A stretch of DNA of 52,190 bases from JBKPNZ01 sp046732895 (GCA_046732895.1 JBKPNZ010000062.1:1-52190), one strand, 5' to 3'; positions 16,474 through 24,463 are shown, counted from the first letter of the stretch. Numbers and translations are program-made. Notes: generated by a model from the letters alone, not told the origin.

Positions 16474-17874
16474 GTGTCGATTCAGTGGGCCGGTTTGGGA
16501 CCCGAACTTCTTCTTCGTCTCGACCGCGAGGGCGACGAGCCGCTTCGCGTGCAGCTCGAGCGCGGACTCAGGCAGGCGATCCGTTCCGGTCGGCTGGTGC
16601 CCGGCGAGCGGCTCCCGTCCTCGCGTGAGCTGGCCCGCGAGCTCGGCGTCTCACGCGGGCTGGTCCTCGAGTGCTACACGCAGCTTCAGGCCGAGGGGTT
16701 CCTGACGGCGCGCACGGGCTCGGCGACGCGGGTCGCGGCCTGCGCACAGGAGGAGCCCGAGGAGGTCGCAGCTCCCGCTCCGGCCCCCCGGCTTGCAATT
16801 GATTTTCGCTCAGGCCGCCCAGACCTCGCGAGCTTTCCGCGTGGCGACTGGATGTGGGCGCTGCGCTCCGTGAGCCGGACGACCGCTGCCGACGAGCTCG
16901 ACTACGGCGATCCGCGCGGCAGCGCGCGACTGCGAGAGGTGCTCGCCGCCTATGTGCGTCGAGTGCGCGGAGCCGTCGCCGGCCCCGAGCGCATCGTCAT
17001 CTCAACCGGCTTCGCCCAGGGCTTCAACCTGGTGCTCGCAGCGCTCGCTCGTCAGGGCTTGAAGCGGCTCGCGTTTGAGGATCCGGGTCATACCGAGCAA
17101 TTCGAGGGTGCCGCGCGGCTCGGTGTCGATGCCGTTCCGGTTGCGATCGACGATCAGGGGATCGACGTGGAGGCGCTGGCGTCCAGCGGGGCCGGCGCCG
17201 TCCTGCTCACACCCGCCCATCAGTCACCGACCGGGGTCGTCCTCGGCCCGGAGCGGCGGCAGGCACTCGTCGAGTGGGCGGCGACCAGCGACGCCATGAT
17301 CATCGAGGACGACTACGACTCCGAGTTCCGCTATGACCGCGAGCCCGTCGGGGCGCTCCAGGGACTCGCGCCTGACCGGGTGGCCACGCTGGGAACCGTC
17401 AGCAAATCGCTCGCGCCTGCCCTCCGGTTGGGGTGGATCGTCGCTCCGGCAAGCCTCGCCGACGCGATCGCCGAGGAGAAAGACCTGGCCGATCGCGGGT
17501 CTCCGGGACTCGACCAGCTGGCGCTCGCGACACTGATCGAGTCGGGGCGCTTCGATCGGCATCTGCGGCGCATGCGGGGCGTCTATGCCGCGAAGCGAGA
17601 GGCACTGATCGATGCGCTTGCCCAACACGCACCCGACATCGAGCTGCGCGGCCTTGCCGCCGGCTTTCACGCGGTGGCGCCGCTGCCCGACGGGTCCGAT
17701 GAGCGCGCGATCGCCGATGAGGCGAGAGCGCGTTCGATCGGCCTCTACCCGATGAGCGAGTACCGCTTCAGCGGGGCTGTGACCCCGCCCGAGCTCGTCC
17801 TGGGATTCGGCAACCTCACGGAGAGCGCGATCCGGCAGGGGATCGAGAAGGTCGGCGACCTTCTGCGCGGCTGA
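16474..17874 (+). CDS. MocR/PdxR-type regulator (GntR winged helix fused to aminotransferase-like domain)
   Basis: From GTG 16474 (AAGG upstream) the protein has 466 residues. A GntR-type winged helix occupies about residues 10-80 (RLPSSRELARELGVSRGLVL), followed by a fold-type I aminotransferase domain. The PLP-binding lysine is probably Lys311 in GTVSKSLAP, and the aspartate/tyrosine pair EDDYDSEFRYDRE is intact. Such regulators sense PLP or an amino compound bound to PLP. PdxR members control pyridoxal phosphate synthesis, but no pdxST genes are here. The divergent MFS-methyltransferase operon is the likely target. Confidence 0.92.
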   Translation: MSIQWAGLGPELLLRLDREGDEPLRVQLERGLRQAIRSGRLVPGERLPSSRELARELGVSRGLVLECYTQLQAEGFLTARTGSATRVAACAQEEPEEVAAPAPAPRLAIDFRSGRPDLASFPRGDWMWALRSVSRTTAADELDYGDPRGSARLREVLAAYVRRVRGAVAGPERIVISTGFAQGFNLVLAALARQGLKRLAFEDPGHTEQFEGAARLGVDAVPVAIDDQGIDVEALASSGAGAVLLTPAHQSPTGVVLGPERRQALVEWAATSDAMIIEDDYDSEFRYDREPVGALQGLAPDRVATLGTVSKSLAPALRLGWIVAPASLADAIAEEKDLADRGSPGLDQLALATLIESGRFDRHLRRMRGVYAAKREALIDALAQHAPDIELRGLAAGFHAVAPLPDGSDERAIADEARARSIGLYPMSEYRFSGAVTPPELVLGFGNLTESAIRQGIEKVGDLLRG

Positions 17875-17887
17875 TGGGCCGCAGGGA

Positions 17888-18358
17888 CTAGGACCCTGCA
17901 TCGTCGCCGACCCGGATACGGATGTCGTTGCTGTCGAGGACGAATAGCTCCGAGGCCGTCGCGCGATAGAGCCGAAGCGTCGCCGGCACCCGGACGTCCT
18001 CGGGCGCGAATGCCTCCAGCCCCTGTTGTTGGGATCTGCGGGAGAAGACCTCGACGCCGTGAGGGACATCCTCGTCCGGAACCTCACCGGCCACCGCCTC
18101 CAGGTAGAGGCCGCCCCCCGTGCCGGCGGGAACGGTGGAGTCGAAGATCACGATCCCGAGCTCGGCGCGAACGGCGAGGTTCTGCGAATGCCGTGCGCCC
18201 GGCTTCGAGACCCAGAAGAAGTCGCGATAGTCCTCCTGCGCGAACCAGACGGGGGACGCCCAGGGACGTCCCTGCGCGTCGGCGGTCGCAAGCGTCATAT
18301 AGCTGTTGGCGTCCACGATCTGGCGCGCCTTCGCCGCAACCGACGATTCCTCGGCCAT
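17888..18358 (-). CDS. Pyridoxamine 5'-phosphate oxidase-like split-barrel protein
   Basis: ATG 18358 follows GGAGGAGG and gives 156 residues. The fold is the flavin-binding split barrel: SYMTLATADAQGRPWASPVWF at the N-terminus (given here in part as MTLATADAQGRPWASPV), then a middle DFFWVSKPGARHSQNL, where HSQNL matches the family's conserved region after the second strand pair. These proteins bind FMN or F420 and reduce or oxidise small molecules, or pyridoxine phosphates; the exact reaction cannot be read. The start overlaps the cupin stop as ATGA, so they are translationally coupled. The downstream MocR regulator (converging) may respond to B6 compounds, a loose link. Confidence 0.82.
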   Translation of the reverse strand: MAEESSVAAKARQIVDANSYMTLATADAQGRPWASPVWFAQEDYRDFFWVSKPGARHSQNLAVRAELGIVIFDSTVPAGTGGGLYLEAVAGEVPDEDVPHGVEVFSRRSQQQGLEAFAPEDVRVPATLRLYRATASELFVLDSNDIRIRVGDDAGS

Positions 18359-18777
18359 CACGCCTCCTCCCGCTCGCCGATCCGCGGTCCAACGCGGGTC
18401 ACCTCCGGGGTCGACTTGAGCGCCCACTCGGGCGGGTCCACCCCTGCCTGCTCGGCCTCGACCTTGGCGAAGTACCGCTCGAAGGCGCCAGGGGTGCAGA
18501 CGAGCACGTAGCGGGCCTCGGCGTCGCTGAGGTTCGCCAAGGTGTGATGAGCACCCCGCGGCGCGAAGACGAGGTCGCCGCCCTGCGCCGTTCTCAGCGC
18601 ATCGCCCAGCTGAAACGTGAGCTCGCCTTCCAGGACGTAGAAGGTCTCGTCGAAGTCGTGGTGGTGGAGCGGTGGTCCCGCCCACCGGGCCGGAACGGTG
18701 TTCTCGATCACTCCGATCTCGCCCTCGGTCTGCTCGCTGTGGAGCAGGACCTTCGGTCGGAACGGCTGTGTGGACAC
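18358..18777 (-). CDS. Cupin-domain protein
   Basis: GTG 18777 has AGGAGG just upstream and gives 139 residues. A single cupin barrel is evident: motif 1 PPLHHHDFDETFYVLEGEL at about 36-54 supplies the metal-binding histidines and glutamate, and motif 2 GDLVFAPRGAHHTLAN at about 67-82 supplies the last histidine. Single-domain cupins bind a metal and may be dioxygenases, isomerases or sensors. It is the first gene of a two-gene operon with the PPOX-like protein. Confidence 0.85.
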   Translation of the reverse strand: MSTQPFRPKVLLHSEQTEGEIGVIENTVPARWAGPPLHHHDFDETFYVLEGELTFQLGDALRTAQGGDLVFAPRGAHHTLANLSDAEARYVLVCTPGAFERYFAKVEAEQAGVDPPEWALKSTPEVTRVGPRIGEREEA

Positions 18778-18913
18778 GGCGCCTCCTGGAGGAATCGCGG
18801 GCGAGCGTCGCAAGCTACCTGGGCGGGAGCCCCGCGCGTCCCTTCATCGTCCCTTCATGCTTCGGGGGTAGACCTCGTGAAGCGCCCCGCCGGTTGCCAG
18901 TGGCCTGGAGGAA

Positions 18914-19699
18914 ATGATGGGCTTGGAAAACGCACGGGCATCACGAACGGCGACGGCCCTGGCGGTCGTTCCGCTACTTCTGCTGGCGGCGGGCTGTGGT
19001 TCGAACAGCGGGGGATCGTCCACGACAACCACGCCGGCGGCATCGGCATCGGATCTCGCTCCCCTCCACGGGAAGTACGCGCCGAGGATCGATCCCGCGA
19101 ACTTCGTCACGACGATCGACAACCGCTACTGGCCCCTCAAGCCGGGCACCGCATATCACTACGAAGGCGTTCGCGGCACGACCCCGCAGACCGATGACGA
19201 GATCGTCACCGACAAGACCAAGCAGATTCTCGGCATCCCGTGCACCGTGGTCCGGGACACGGTCTCCGAGCGCAGCGGGCCGGTCGAGAGGACGTTCGAC
19301 TGGTACGCCCAGGACAAGGATGGGAACGTCTGGTACATGGGCGAGGACTCGCTCGAGTTGAAGCACGGGCACTTCGTCACCGCGAGCGACTCATGGGAGG
19401 CTGGTGTGAAGGGCGGCAAGCCCGGGATCATCATGCCCGGCAACCCCCAGCCCGGGGACGCCTACCGCCAGGAGTACTACCCGCCCGGCGAGGCGCTGGA
19501 CCAGGCGCGCGTGCTGAGGACGGACGGGAGCATCACGGTCCCGTACGGCTCCTACAACCACCTCCTGGTCACGAGCGAGCGCAGCCCTCTCGAGCCCCAG
19601 ACCGAGCAGAAGTACTACGCGCCAGGGCTGGGCGAAGTGGAGGAACGCGTGGTCAGGGGCCACCACGAGGAGTTCAAGCTCGTCGATGTGACCCACTGA
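18914..19699 (+). CDS. Secreted lipoprotein, unknown function
   Basis: The ATG follows GGAGG. The 261-residue product has an N-terminal signal with the lipobox LLAAGC at about residues 23-28, then a Ser/Thr-rich linker (SGGSSTTTT). A mature beta-rich domain of about 210 residues follows, with many aromatic residues (IDNRYWPLKPGTAYHYEG, TFDWYAQDKDGNVWYMGE). The regular beta pattern suggests a barrel or sandwich fold. I recognise the general type from soil actinobacteria but cannot name a function. It is anchored outside the membrane. Neighbours give no clue. Confidence 0.8.
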   Translation: MMGLENARASRTATALAVVPLLLLAAGCGSNSGGSSTTTTPAASASDLAPLHGKYAPRIDPANFVTTIDNRYWPLKPGTAYHYEGVRGTTPQTDDEIVTDKTKQILGIPCTVVRDTVSERSGPVERTFDWYAQDKDGNVWYMGEDSLELKHGHFVTASDSWEAGVKGGKPGIIMPGNPQPGDAYRQEYYPPGEALDQARVLRTDGSITVPYGSYNHLLVTSERSPLEPQTEQKYYAPGLGEVEERVVRGHHEEFKLVDVTH

Positions 19700-19718
19700 G
19701 CGGGGGCGCGGACGAGGA

Positions 19719-20195
19719 CTAGTCGCCTTCCTCGCCTCGCCACAACGACTGCGGCGGGGCCGAGGCCAGCGCGCGCCGCAGCAGCTCCAGCAGCTGACGC
19801 CGGTCACCCGGAGTTAGCCCGCCAAGGACTTCGTCTTCCACCTGCATCGCCATCTGCCGGCATGTCTCCAGGGTCCGGCGACCCTTCGCGGTGATCGAGA
19901 CCTCCCGTGCGCGGCGGTCCTTGGGATGGGGCCGGCGTGCCGCCAGCCCCGCTCGCTCGAGCTCGTCGATCAGGGAGACCATCGTGCTCGGATCAATCCC
20001 CATCGATTTCGCGATCTCCTGCTGGATCACTCCATCACGAGCCCCGAGGACGTTCAGCACGCCAAACAGGGCAGGCGTCAGGCCAATCGAATCGAGCGCC
20101 TCCGCGATGCGGGTGTGCGACGCGCGCCAGAGCCGGAAAAACAGCTGGCCGGCGAACTCGGTGACCTCGGTGTCTGTGTATGGGGGGGTCGGCAC
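19719..20195 (-). CDS. MarR-family transcriptional regulator
   Basis: The 158-residue protein has the MarR winged helix: LTPALFGVLNVLGARDGVIQ, then IAKSMGIDPSTMVSLIDELE as recognition helix and a wing HPKDRRAREVSITAKG. The DRR-AREV motif is characteristic of MarR proteins. Such regulators bind palindromic operators as dimers and let go when a phenolic or oxidant ligand binds. It is divergent from the DHA2 exporter gene at 20291 and a palindrome lies between them, so it probably represses that exporter. Confidence 0.9.
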   Translation of the reverse strand: MPTPPYTDTEVTEFAGQLFFRLWRASHTRIAEALDSIGLTPALFGVLNVLGARDGVIQQEIAKSMGIDPSTMVSLIDELERAGLAARRPHPKDRRAREVSITAKGRRTLETCRQMAMQVEDEVLGGLTPGDRRQLLELLRRALASAPPQSLWRGEEGD

Positions 20196-20226
20196 TGTGT
20201 GATCTTTGCACGGTTTCTGGATTTCG

Positions 20227-20237
20227 TCAATAATTGA
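20227..20237. promoter_or_regulatory. Candidate MarR operator
   Basis: TCAATAATTGA has perfect five-base arms around a central A, in the AT-rich gap between the MarR gene and the DHA2 exporter. MarR family operators are typically short palindromes of this kind. Position and symmetry support it; binding is inferred. Confidence 0.45.
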
Positions 20238-20290
20238 TGCTACAAACTATGGATGAACTCCAATAAAGCCGAAGACCCGGGAGGTCTCAG

Positions 20291-21799
20291 ATGGCGTCAG
20301 CAACTTCTCCACCCTCGTTTCTAGCTACCCGTCGCGGCAAGCTCACTCTGGCCCTCCTGGCCGCCGTCGCCTTCCTCGACTTCGTCGACGCGTCGATCGT
20401 CAACGTGGCCCTTCCGTCGATCCGCCGCGACCTGGGTTTCTCCGAGCAGAGCCTTCAGTGGGTGCCGAGTGCCTACCTGCTCACCTACGGCGGGTTCATG
20501 CTGCTGGGCGGGCGAGCTGCCGACCTGCTCGGCCGCCGGCGGATCCTCGTCGCCGGCACGGTGCTGATCGGAGCCTCGTCGCTCATCGGCGGATTCGCGG
20601 AGAGCGGCGCGGTCCTCATCGGAGCACGTCTCGCGCAGGGGGCCGGCGCGGCGATGATGCTTCCGGCCGCGCTCTCGATCCTGACCACGTCGTTCAAGGA
20701 GGGCTCCGATCGCAACAAGGCACTCGGGATCTGGGGCGGAGTTGGCGGGCTCGCCTCGGCGGCCGGCGTGCTCCTCGGTGGCCTCTTGACCGACGGCCCA
20801 GGTTGGCGCTGGGTGATGTTCGTCAACCCGGTGGCCGCCGTGCTCGTCCTGGGAGGCATCTTCTGGCTGCTCAGCGGCGAGCGTAGGCGGGCACGGCTGG
20901 CGGACTTCGACATTCGCGGAGCCTTGCTGGCCACGGCCGGAATGCTGTTGCTGGTCTTCACCCTGGTGGAGGCGCCCGATCAGGGCTGGGGCTCGACGCT
21001 CACGATCGCCGAGCTCGCCGCGGCGTTCGCGCTGCTGGGGGCATTCGTGGCGGCTGAGCGGCGGAGCCGCAAACCACTTCTGCCGCTGTCGATCTTCCGC
21101 ACCAGGGGGCTCGCCGCGGCCGACGCCACGCAGCTGGTCGCGTTTGCGGGGTTCCTCGCGATGTTCTTCTTCCTCACCCTCTACATGCAGAACGTCCTCG
21201 GGTACTCGCCGATCCAGACCGGCGCCGCGTACCTGCCGCTGACGTTCGGCGTCGGCGTCGCCGCAGGCATCTCCTCACAGGTCCTGGCCCGAGTGGGGAC
21301 GCGGCCCGTGATCGTCGGCGGAGCGGTGATCGCCGCCGGCGGCGTCTACTGGCTCTCGCGGATCCCCGTAGACGGCTCCTATCTCAGCAACCTGCTCCCC
21401 GGGATGATGGTGATGTCGATCGGCCTGGGCGGCGTGTTCGTCGCGGTCACCACCGCCGCGAACGCCGGCGTGCCAGCCGACAAGGCCGGGCTCGCCGCGG
21501 CGCTCCTCAACTCCTCGCAGCAGGTCGGCGGGGCGCTCGGGCTGGCGATCTTCACCGCGATCGCGACGTCGCGCACCAGCGATCTGTTGGCAAGCCATGC
21601 GTCGCCTGCCGAGGCGCTCACATCGGGCTTCCAGCGGGCGTTGCTCGCCTCCAGCCTGTTCCTCCTGGCGGCCGCCTTCGTCGCGCTCCGGATCACCAAC
21701 ACGCGGGGCGAGGAGGATCAGCCCGGTACGCATGAGGAGACAGGGCTCCAGCCACCGGAGCCGATCACCGATGAGGCGGTCGTCGCGCCCACCTACTGA
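20291..21799 (+). CDS. MFS transporter, DHA2 (EmrB/QacA) family
   Basis: The 502-residue protein follows a GGGAGG site. It carries the DHA2 signature DFVDASIVNVALPSI near residue 30, motif A GGRAADLLGRRRILV, and the segment GGALGLAIFTAIATSRTS near the C-terminus, typical of EmrB-type exporters. About fourteen membrane helices are visible. It likely exports toxic compounds in exchange for protons and is probably controlled by the divergent MarR regulator. The C-terminal 30 residues are a charged cytoplasmic tail. A hairpin follows the stop. Confidence 0.92.
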   Translation: MASATSPPSFLATRRGKLTLALLAAVAFLDFVDASIVNVALPSIRRDLGFSEQSLQWVPSAYLLTYGGFMLLGGRAADLLGRRRILVAGTVLIGASSLIGGFAESGAVLIGARLAQGAGAAMMLPAALSILTTSFKEGSDRNKALGIWGGVGGLASAAGVLLGGLLTDGPGWRWVMFVNPVAAVLVLGGIFWLLSGERRRARLADFDIRGALLATAGMLLLVFTLVEAPDQGWGSTLTIAELAAAFALLGAFVAAERRSRKPLLPLSIFRTRGLAAADATQLVAFAGFLAMFFFLTLYMQNVLGYSPIQTGAAYLPLTFGVGVAAGISSQVLARVGTRPVIVGGAVIAAGGVYWLSRIPVDGSYLSNLLPGMMVMSIGLGGVFVAVTTAANAGVPADKAGLAAALLNSSQQVGGALGLAIFTAIATSRTSDLLASHASPAEALTSGFQRALLASSLFLLAAAFVALRITNTRGEEDQPGTHEETGLQPPEPITDEAVVAPTY

Positions 21800-21801
21800 G
21801 A

Positions 21802-21817
21802 GCGCTCAAAAAAGCGC
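21802..21817 (+). terminator. Hairpin directly after the DHA2 exporter stop
   Basis: GCGCT and AGCGC flank a six-base CAAAAA loop three bases after the stop at 21799. The stem is short; it could terminate the exporter transcript. Confidence 0.35.
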
Positions 21818-22105
21818 CGATGTCGGGGTTCTGGCGCAGCTCGCCCCGCTGGTCGCGCTCGAGCGGGATGGGGCCGTCGGCCTGGTTGACCGCCGGGCTG
21901 CCGGCCTCGAGCGCGATCGTGTCTCAGATTGGGGCCCGAACTGGACCACGAGCCGACGGATGAGCGTGCCCGGATGCAGGTGGCGAACTCGAGCACTGAG
22001 CCTCGCGGACGCCGCCCCGGCGACCAGCAGGAGTGCCGGACCGAAGAATCCAAGCGTCTCTTCGATGGGGATGCCGCCGATGTGCGCGTCCGGGAGGCCC
22101 GTCAC
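21806..22105 (-). CDS. Possible small membrane protein coupled to the selenium-binding protein gene
   Basis: A GTG at 22105 overlaps the TGA of the selenium-binding protein gene as GTGA. The first 50 residues look protein-like, with one hydrophobic helix (FFGPALLLVAGAASARL). From about residue 60 on the sequence turns into Arg/Ser/Ala-rich nonsense because it runs antisense to, or through, the beta-helix remnant. The original gene may have been truncated. Only the first part is credible; no family is known to me. Confidence 0.3.
   Translation of the reverse strand: MTGLPDAHIGGIPIEETLGFFGPALLLVAGAASARLSARVRHLHPGTLIRRLVVQFGPQSETRSRSRPAARRSTRPTAPSRSSATSGASCARTPTSALF
21808..21923 (-). pseudogene. 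Remnant of a beta-helix (choice-of-anchor-like) protein C-terminus
   Basis: On the minus strand one frame here reads TIALEAGSPAVNQADG followed by a segment ending DQRGELRQNPDIGAF. That pattern (GSPAxN, DQRG, DIGAF/E) is the usual end of secreted right-handed beta-helix proteins, like the one ending DIGADEYAC at 34939. A stop lies immediately upstream (21924-21926), and the frame must shift within a T-run to end cleanly. It therefore looks like a decayed gene end of about 115 bases. No upstream part was found. Confidence 0.4.
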
Positions 22106-23463
22106 TGGAAGATCTCCGTCGTGCAGTCGCCGCCCTCCAGCCGCACTTCATGCGCTCGCGCCGGGCCGTCGGGCCGGTCATGGAAGTCGATAAAGAAGTC
22201 GCGATCGACCTCCATGCCACCTTCCGGGTCGCAATCCACCTTGAGCAGCCACGACTGAAGCCCCGGATAGAACTGGTTATCCCAGCTCGAGTACAGCGAG
22301 TTCGTGACGTAGAGCCGGCGCCCGTCTAGCGAGAGCTGGATCATCTGCGGTCCCCCGCTCAGCTCCCGCCCGGCGTCGCTCGGCTTCCCGAGCAGCCCAC
22401 CCAGCCACAGACGTGCGGTCATCCTGGGGTGCTCCGGATCCGAGACGTCGTAACGGCGCAGGTCGCCGTGCAGCCAGTTCGACATGTAGAGGAAGCGGTC
22501 GTCCATTGAGACCACGATGTCGGTGATCAGCGCGGGCACCCCGCCGGGGAGCGGCCAACCGTCGAGCTCCTCGTTCTCCACCTCGATCACTGGCTCGGCC
22601 TTGAATCTGCCGTTGGCGCGATGGAAGCGGAGGACATTGCTGGCCAGCGTGGCGCCGACGAACCCTTCCTCGGAGTCGGGGTCGTGCAGCCACCGCACCT
22701 CCAACGGAACGAGACCCGCCTCGCCGAGGTCCAGGGTCTGGACCAAGCGGCGCTCCGCCAGATCCCAGAAGTGGATCCGGCGCCCGTATCGTCCCGCCTG
22801 CACGTCCTCGATCTCGAAACCCGGCTCGTAGGCGTTCGGCTCGCCGAACTCTGACGAGATGAGCATGTTCTTGCGCGGCTGGTACCAGAAGTCGTAGTTG
22901 AGCGCCGGTGTCGCGCCGCCGTCCTCCCAGCGCCCCTTCACCTCGAAGCTGCGCGCGTCGAGGCAGGCGAACCCGCCGGCGCCGCCCCCTTCGCGATCGC
23001 CGAGCATGCTCACCACCACGTTGTCACCCGGCATGCAGTGGACCGTGTGCGGGCGGCTGTAGCCGGTCTTATCGGCGAGCTCCTCGGGCTCGATCACCTT
23101 CTCGATCCGCGGCCGACGCGGATCGTCCGCCACGTTGAGAACGTGGATCCGCGAGGAGCCGAATCCCGGCACGACCAGATGGGAGCGATCGGGCCCGTGG
23201 CACGCCGAGCTGCAGCGGTTCCAGCCGAAATGGTGGAGCTCGTCGCCGACGTTCGGCATCGGGGCCTCGTGGATGACCTGTCCACAGCGGCCGGATTCGG
23301 GATCGGCGTCGACCACGGCGATGAAGTCGGGCCGCTCGACACCCGTGCCATGGTGCAGGCATGCAAGGTAGAGGAGTCTTTCGCGAGGAGCCCCGGTGGC
23401 CGCTTCCGCGGGCGAGGCGTAGAAGGATGCGGGTCGATGCTGATGTTCCGAGCGTTCTGCCAT
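22102..23463 (-). CDS. Selenium-binding protein 56 family / methanethiol oxidase-like
   Basis: ATG 23463 follows GGAGGG and gives 453 residues, the usual length for SBP56. Family marks: CLHHGTGVERPDF near residue 34, DELHHFGWNRCSSACHG near 75-90, SRPHTVHCMPG near 140, and the C-terminal AHEVRLEGGDCTTEIF, which parallels the end of human SELENBP1. Members are copper-dependent methanethiol oxidases, turning methanethiol into formaldehyde, hydrogen sulfide and hydrogen peroxide. No signal peptide is visible, unlike the periplasmic Hyphomicrobium enzyme, so it is probably cytoplasmic. A set of CCAA repeats lies 63 bases upstream and is shared with two neighbouring genes. A GTGA overlap links it to a doubtful small reading frame downstream. 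Confidence 0.92.
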   Translation of the reverse strand: MAERSEHQHRPASFYASPAEAATGAPRERLLYLACLHHGTGVERPDFIAVVDADPESGRCGQVIHEAPMPNVGDELHHFGWNRCSSACHGPDRSHLVVPGFGSSRIHVLNVADDPRRPRIEKVIEPEELADKTGYSRPHTVHCMPGDNVVVSMLGDREGGGAGGFACLDARSFEVKGRWEDGGATPALNYDFWYQPRKNMLISSEFGEPNAYEPGFEIEDVQAGRYGRRIHFWDLAERRLVQTLDLGEAGLVPLEVRWLHDPDSEEGFVGATLASNVLRFHRANGRFKAEPVIEVENEELDGWPLPGGVPALITDIVVSMDDRFLYMSNWLHGDLRRYDVSDPEHPRMTARLWLGGLLGKPSDAGRELSGGPQMIQLSLDGRRLYVTNSLYSSWDNQFYPGLQSWLLKVDCDPEGGMEVDRDFFIDFHDRPDGPARAHEVRLEGGDCTTEIFQ

Positions 23464-23525
23464 CGTGGCCCTCCGTGGGGTTTGCCGACTCTGTCGGGGG
23501 ACGATCGAGCCCCGGCGCTTCAATT

Positions 23526-23558
23526 GCCTTGGCAGGCGCTTGGTGGGAGCTTGGTGCC
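23526..23558 (-). promoter_or_regulatory. SARP-type direct-repeat box A (upstream of selenium-binding protein gene)
   Basis: On the minus strand three CCAA-starting heptamers (CCAAGCT, CCAAGCG, CCAAGGC) are spaced exactly 11 bases apart. SARP regulators bind heptamer direct repeats with an 11-base period, overlapping the -35 position. The box is 63 bases before the start codon at 23463, and a SARP gene is close by at 24464. Confidence 0.6.
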
Positions 23559-23728
23559 GAGGACACCGTCTCGACTGGTCGGGATCGGGGTGCGTTCTTA
23601 GAGCGGTTCCTTCGATCGTGTTCGGGGCCTTCAGCGATTCGAGTGAGCTGCTTCATCTCGAGCGTGAGCTCGTCCGACTCCGCCCGTGGCGATCCGGACG
23701 ACGTCGGCAATCGACTGCTCCCGCGCAT

Positions 23729-24046
23729 TCAGAAGATCGTCTCCAAGTCATCCGCCTTCGCGAGGGCCTCCTCCATCGAGTAGGTCGCGTGGATATTCGT
23801 TGTGTTCCACTGGATGAGCCGGCTCTGCACGACGAAGTCCCTGACCTTCTCGATGTCGTTCGCCTCGACGACCGCGAGCACGATGTGATCGGGTCCGAAG
23901 ATGCGCAGCGTGACGATGTCGACACCGAGCTGCTCGGCTAGCTGCGGGATCTGCGTCGCACCCTCCTTCAACATCTGCCGCGTCTGGGCGTTGGAAGTTG
24001 GGCACAGATCAGGCGGATGCTCGGCGATGACGGCGAACGTTGCCAT
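23729..24046 (-). CDS. DUF3303-like small alpha/beta protein
   Basis: ATG 24046 follows GGAGGT and gives 105 residues. The start MATFAVIAEHPPDLCPTSN, a central IFGPDHIVLAVVEANDIEKV and the end LAKADDLETIF fit a small ferredoxin-like alpha/beta domain. It resembles proteins annotated DUF3303/GYD-like, which are about this length with a conserved HxPxxCP near the N-terminus. No enzymatic role is established. The upstream region holds a full CCAA repeat box (box B) nearly identical to that of the selenium-binding protein gene. Confidence 0.8.
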   Translation of the reverse strand: MATFAVIAEHPPDLCPTSNAQTRQMLKEGATQIPQLAEQLGVDIVTLRIFGPDHIVLAVVEANDIEKVRDFVVQSRLIQWNTTNIHATYSMEEALAKADDLETIF

Positions 24047-24133
24047 GACATACCTCCGTTGGCGATTGCGGATCAGATTTGTCCTAGGCGCCTTCTGGCG
24101 CACGAAGGAATGTTCTCCCCGAGCGCTTCCATC

Positions 24134-24162
24134 GCCTTGGGAGGCGTTTGGCGAGAGCTTGG
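24134..24162 (-). promoter_or_regulatory. SARP-type direct-repeat box B (upstream of DUF3303-like gene)
   Basis: Minus-strand heptamers CCAAGCT, CCAAACG and CCAAGGC lie at exact 11-base spacing, 88 bases before the start at 24046. Boxes A and B also agree in flanking bases over roughly 50 positions, suggesting they were copied or kept under the same constraint. Confidence 0.6.
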
Positions 24163-24229
24163 CGCCGGGGGACATCGACACGGCAATGCACGCCCTTGGG
24201 AGCGGGCCGGCGCGACGATGTCTACGCGG

Positions 24230-24388
24230 TCAGACCTCTTCGGCCATCGCCAACAGGTCGTCCCGGGACACCGTGCCCGCCATGTCCGGATGGACCTCCT
24301 CGATGTGGCGGTTGGCCTCCTCCACGAGCTCATCCTCGGTTTCACCCCGAGAGACGTAGCCGCAATCGCAGCTGATCACGTAGGCCAT
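24230..24388 (-). CDS. DUF1059 small protein
   Basis: ATG 24388 follows AAAGGAGG. The 52-residue product begins AYVISCDCGYVSRGETEDEL and has IEEVHPD near residue 30, the full pattern of DUF1059: a CxC pair, a glycine, an E-rich helix and a histidine. These are small, probably metal-binding proteins of unknown function. Its promoter region has the CCAA repeat (box C) in common with two neighbouring genes. It is divergent from the SARP gene, so box C lies between them. Confidence 0.9.
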   Translation of the reverse strand: MAYVISCDCGYVSRGETEDELVEEANRHIEEVHPDMAGTVSRDDLLAMAEEV

Positions 24389-24441
24389 TGTTCGCCTCCT
24401 TTGCTGGCATTGCTCCGGTCCGAGCAGACTGTCACCGGTGG

Positions 24442-24459
24442 GCTTTGGCGGTAGCTTGG
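24442..24459 (-). promoter_or_regulatory. SARP-type direct-repeat box C (between DUF1059 and SARP genes)
   Basis: Minus-strand heptamers CCAAGCT and CCAAAGC are 11 bases apart; a third copy is not present. The box is 54 bases before the DUF1059 start and ends five bases before the SARP start codon on the other strand, so the regulator could control both DUF1059 and itself. Confidence 0.55.
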
Positions 24460-24463
24460 AGCG

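Noticed and set aside
24073..24345. Small minus-strand open frames over the repeat box region (about 90 residues)
   Set aside because: They read through the promoter boxes and out of frame with the DUF1059 and DUF3303-like proteins, which have strong ribosome sites.
23526..24459. The repeated CCAA text as terminal repeats of a mobile element
   Set aside because: No transposase or flanking direct repeats; the copies sit at matching distances before three start codons, which fits promoters better.
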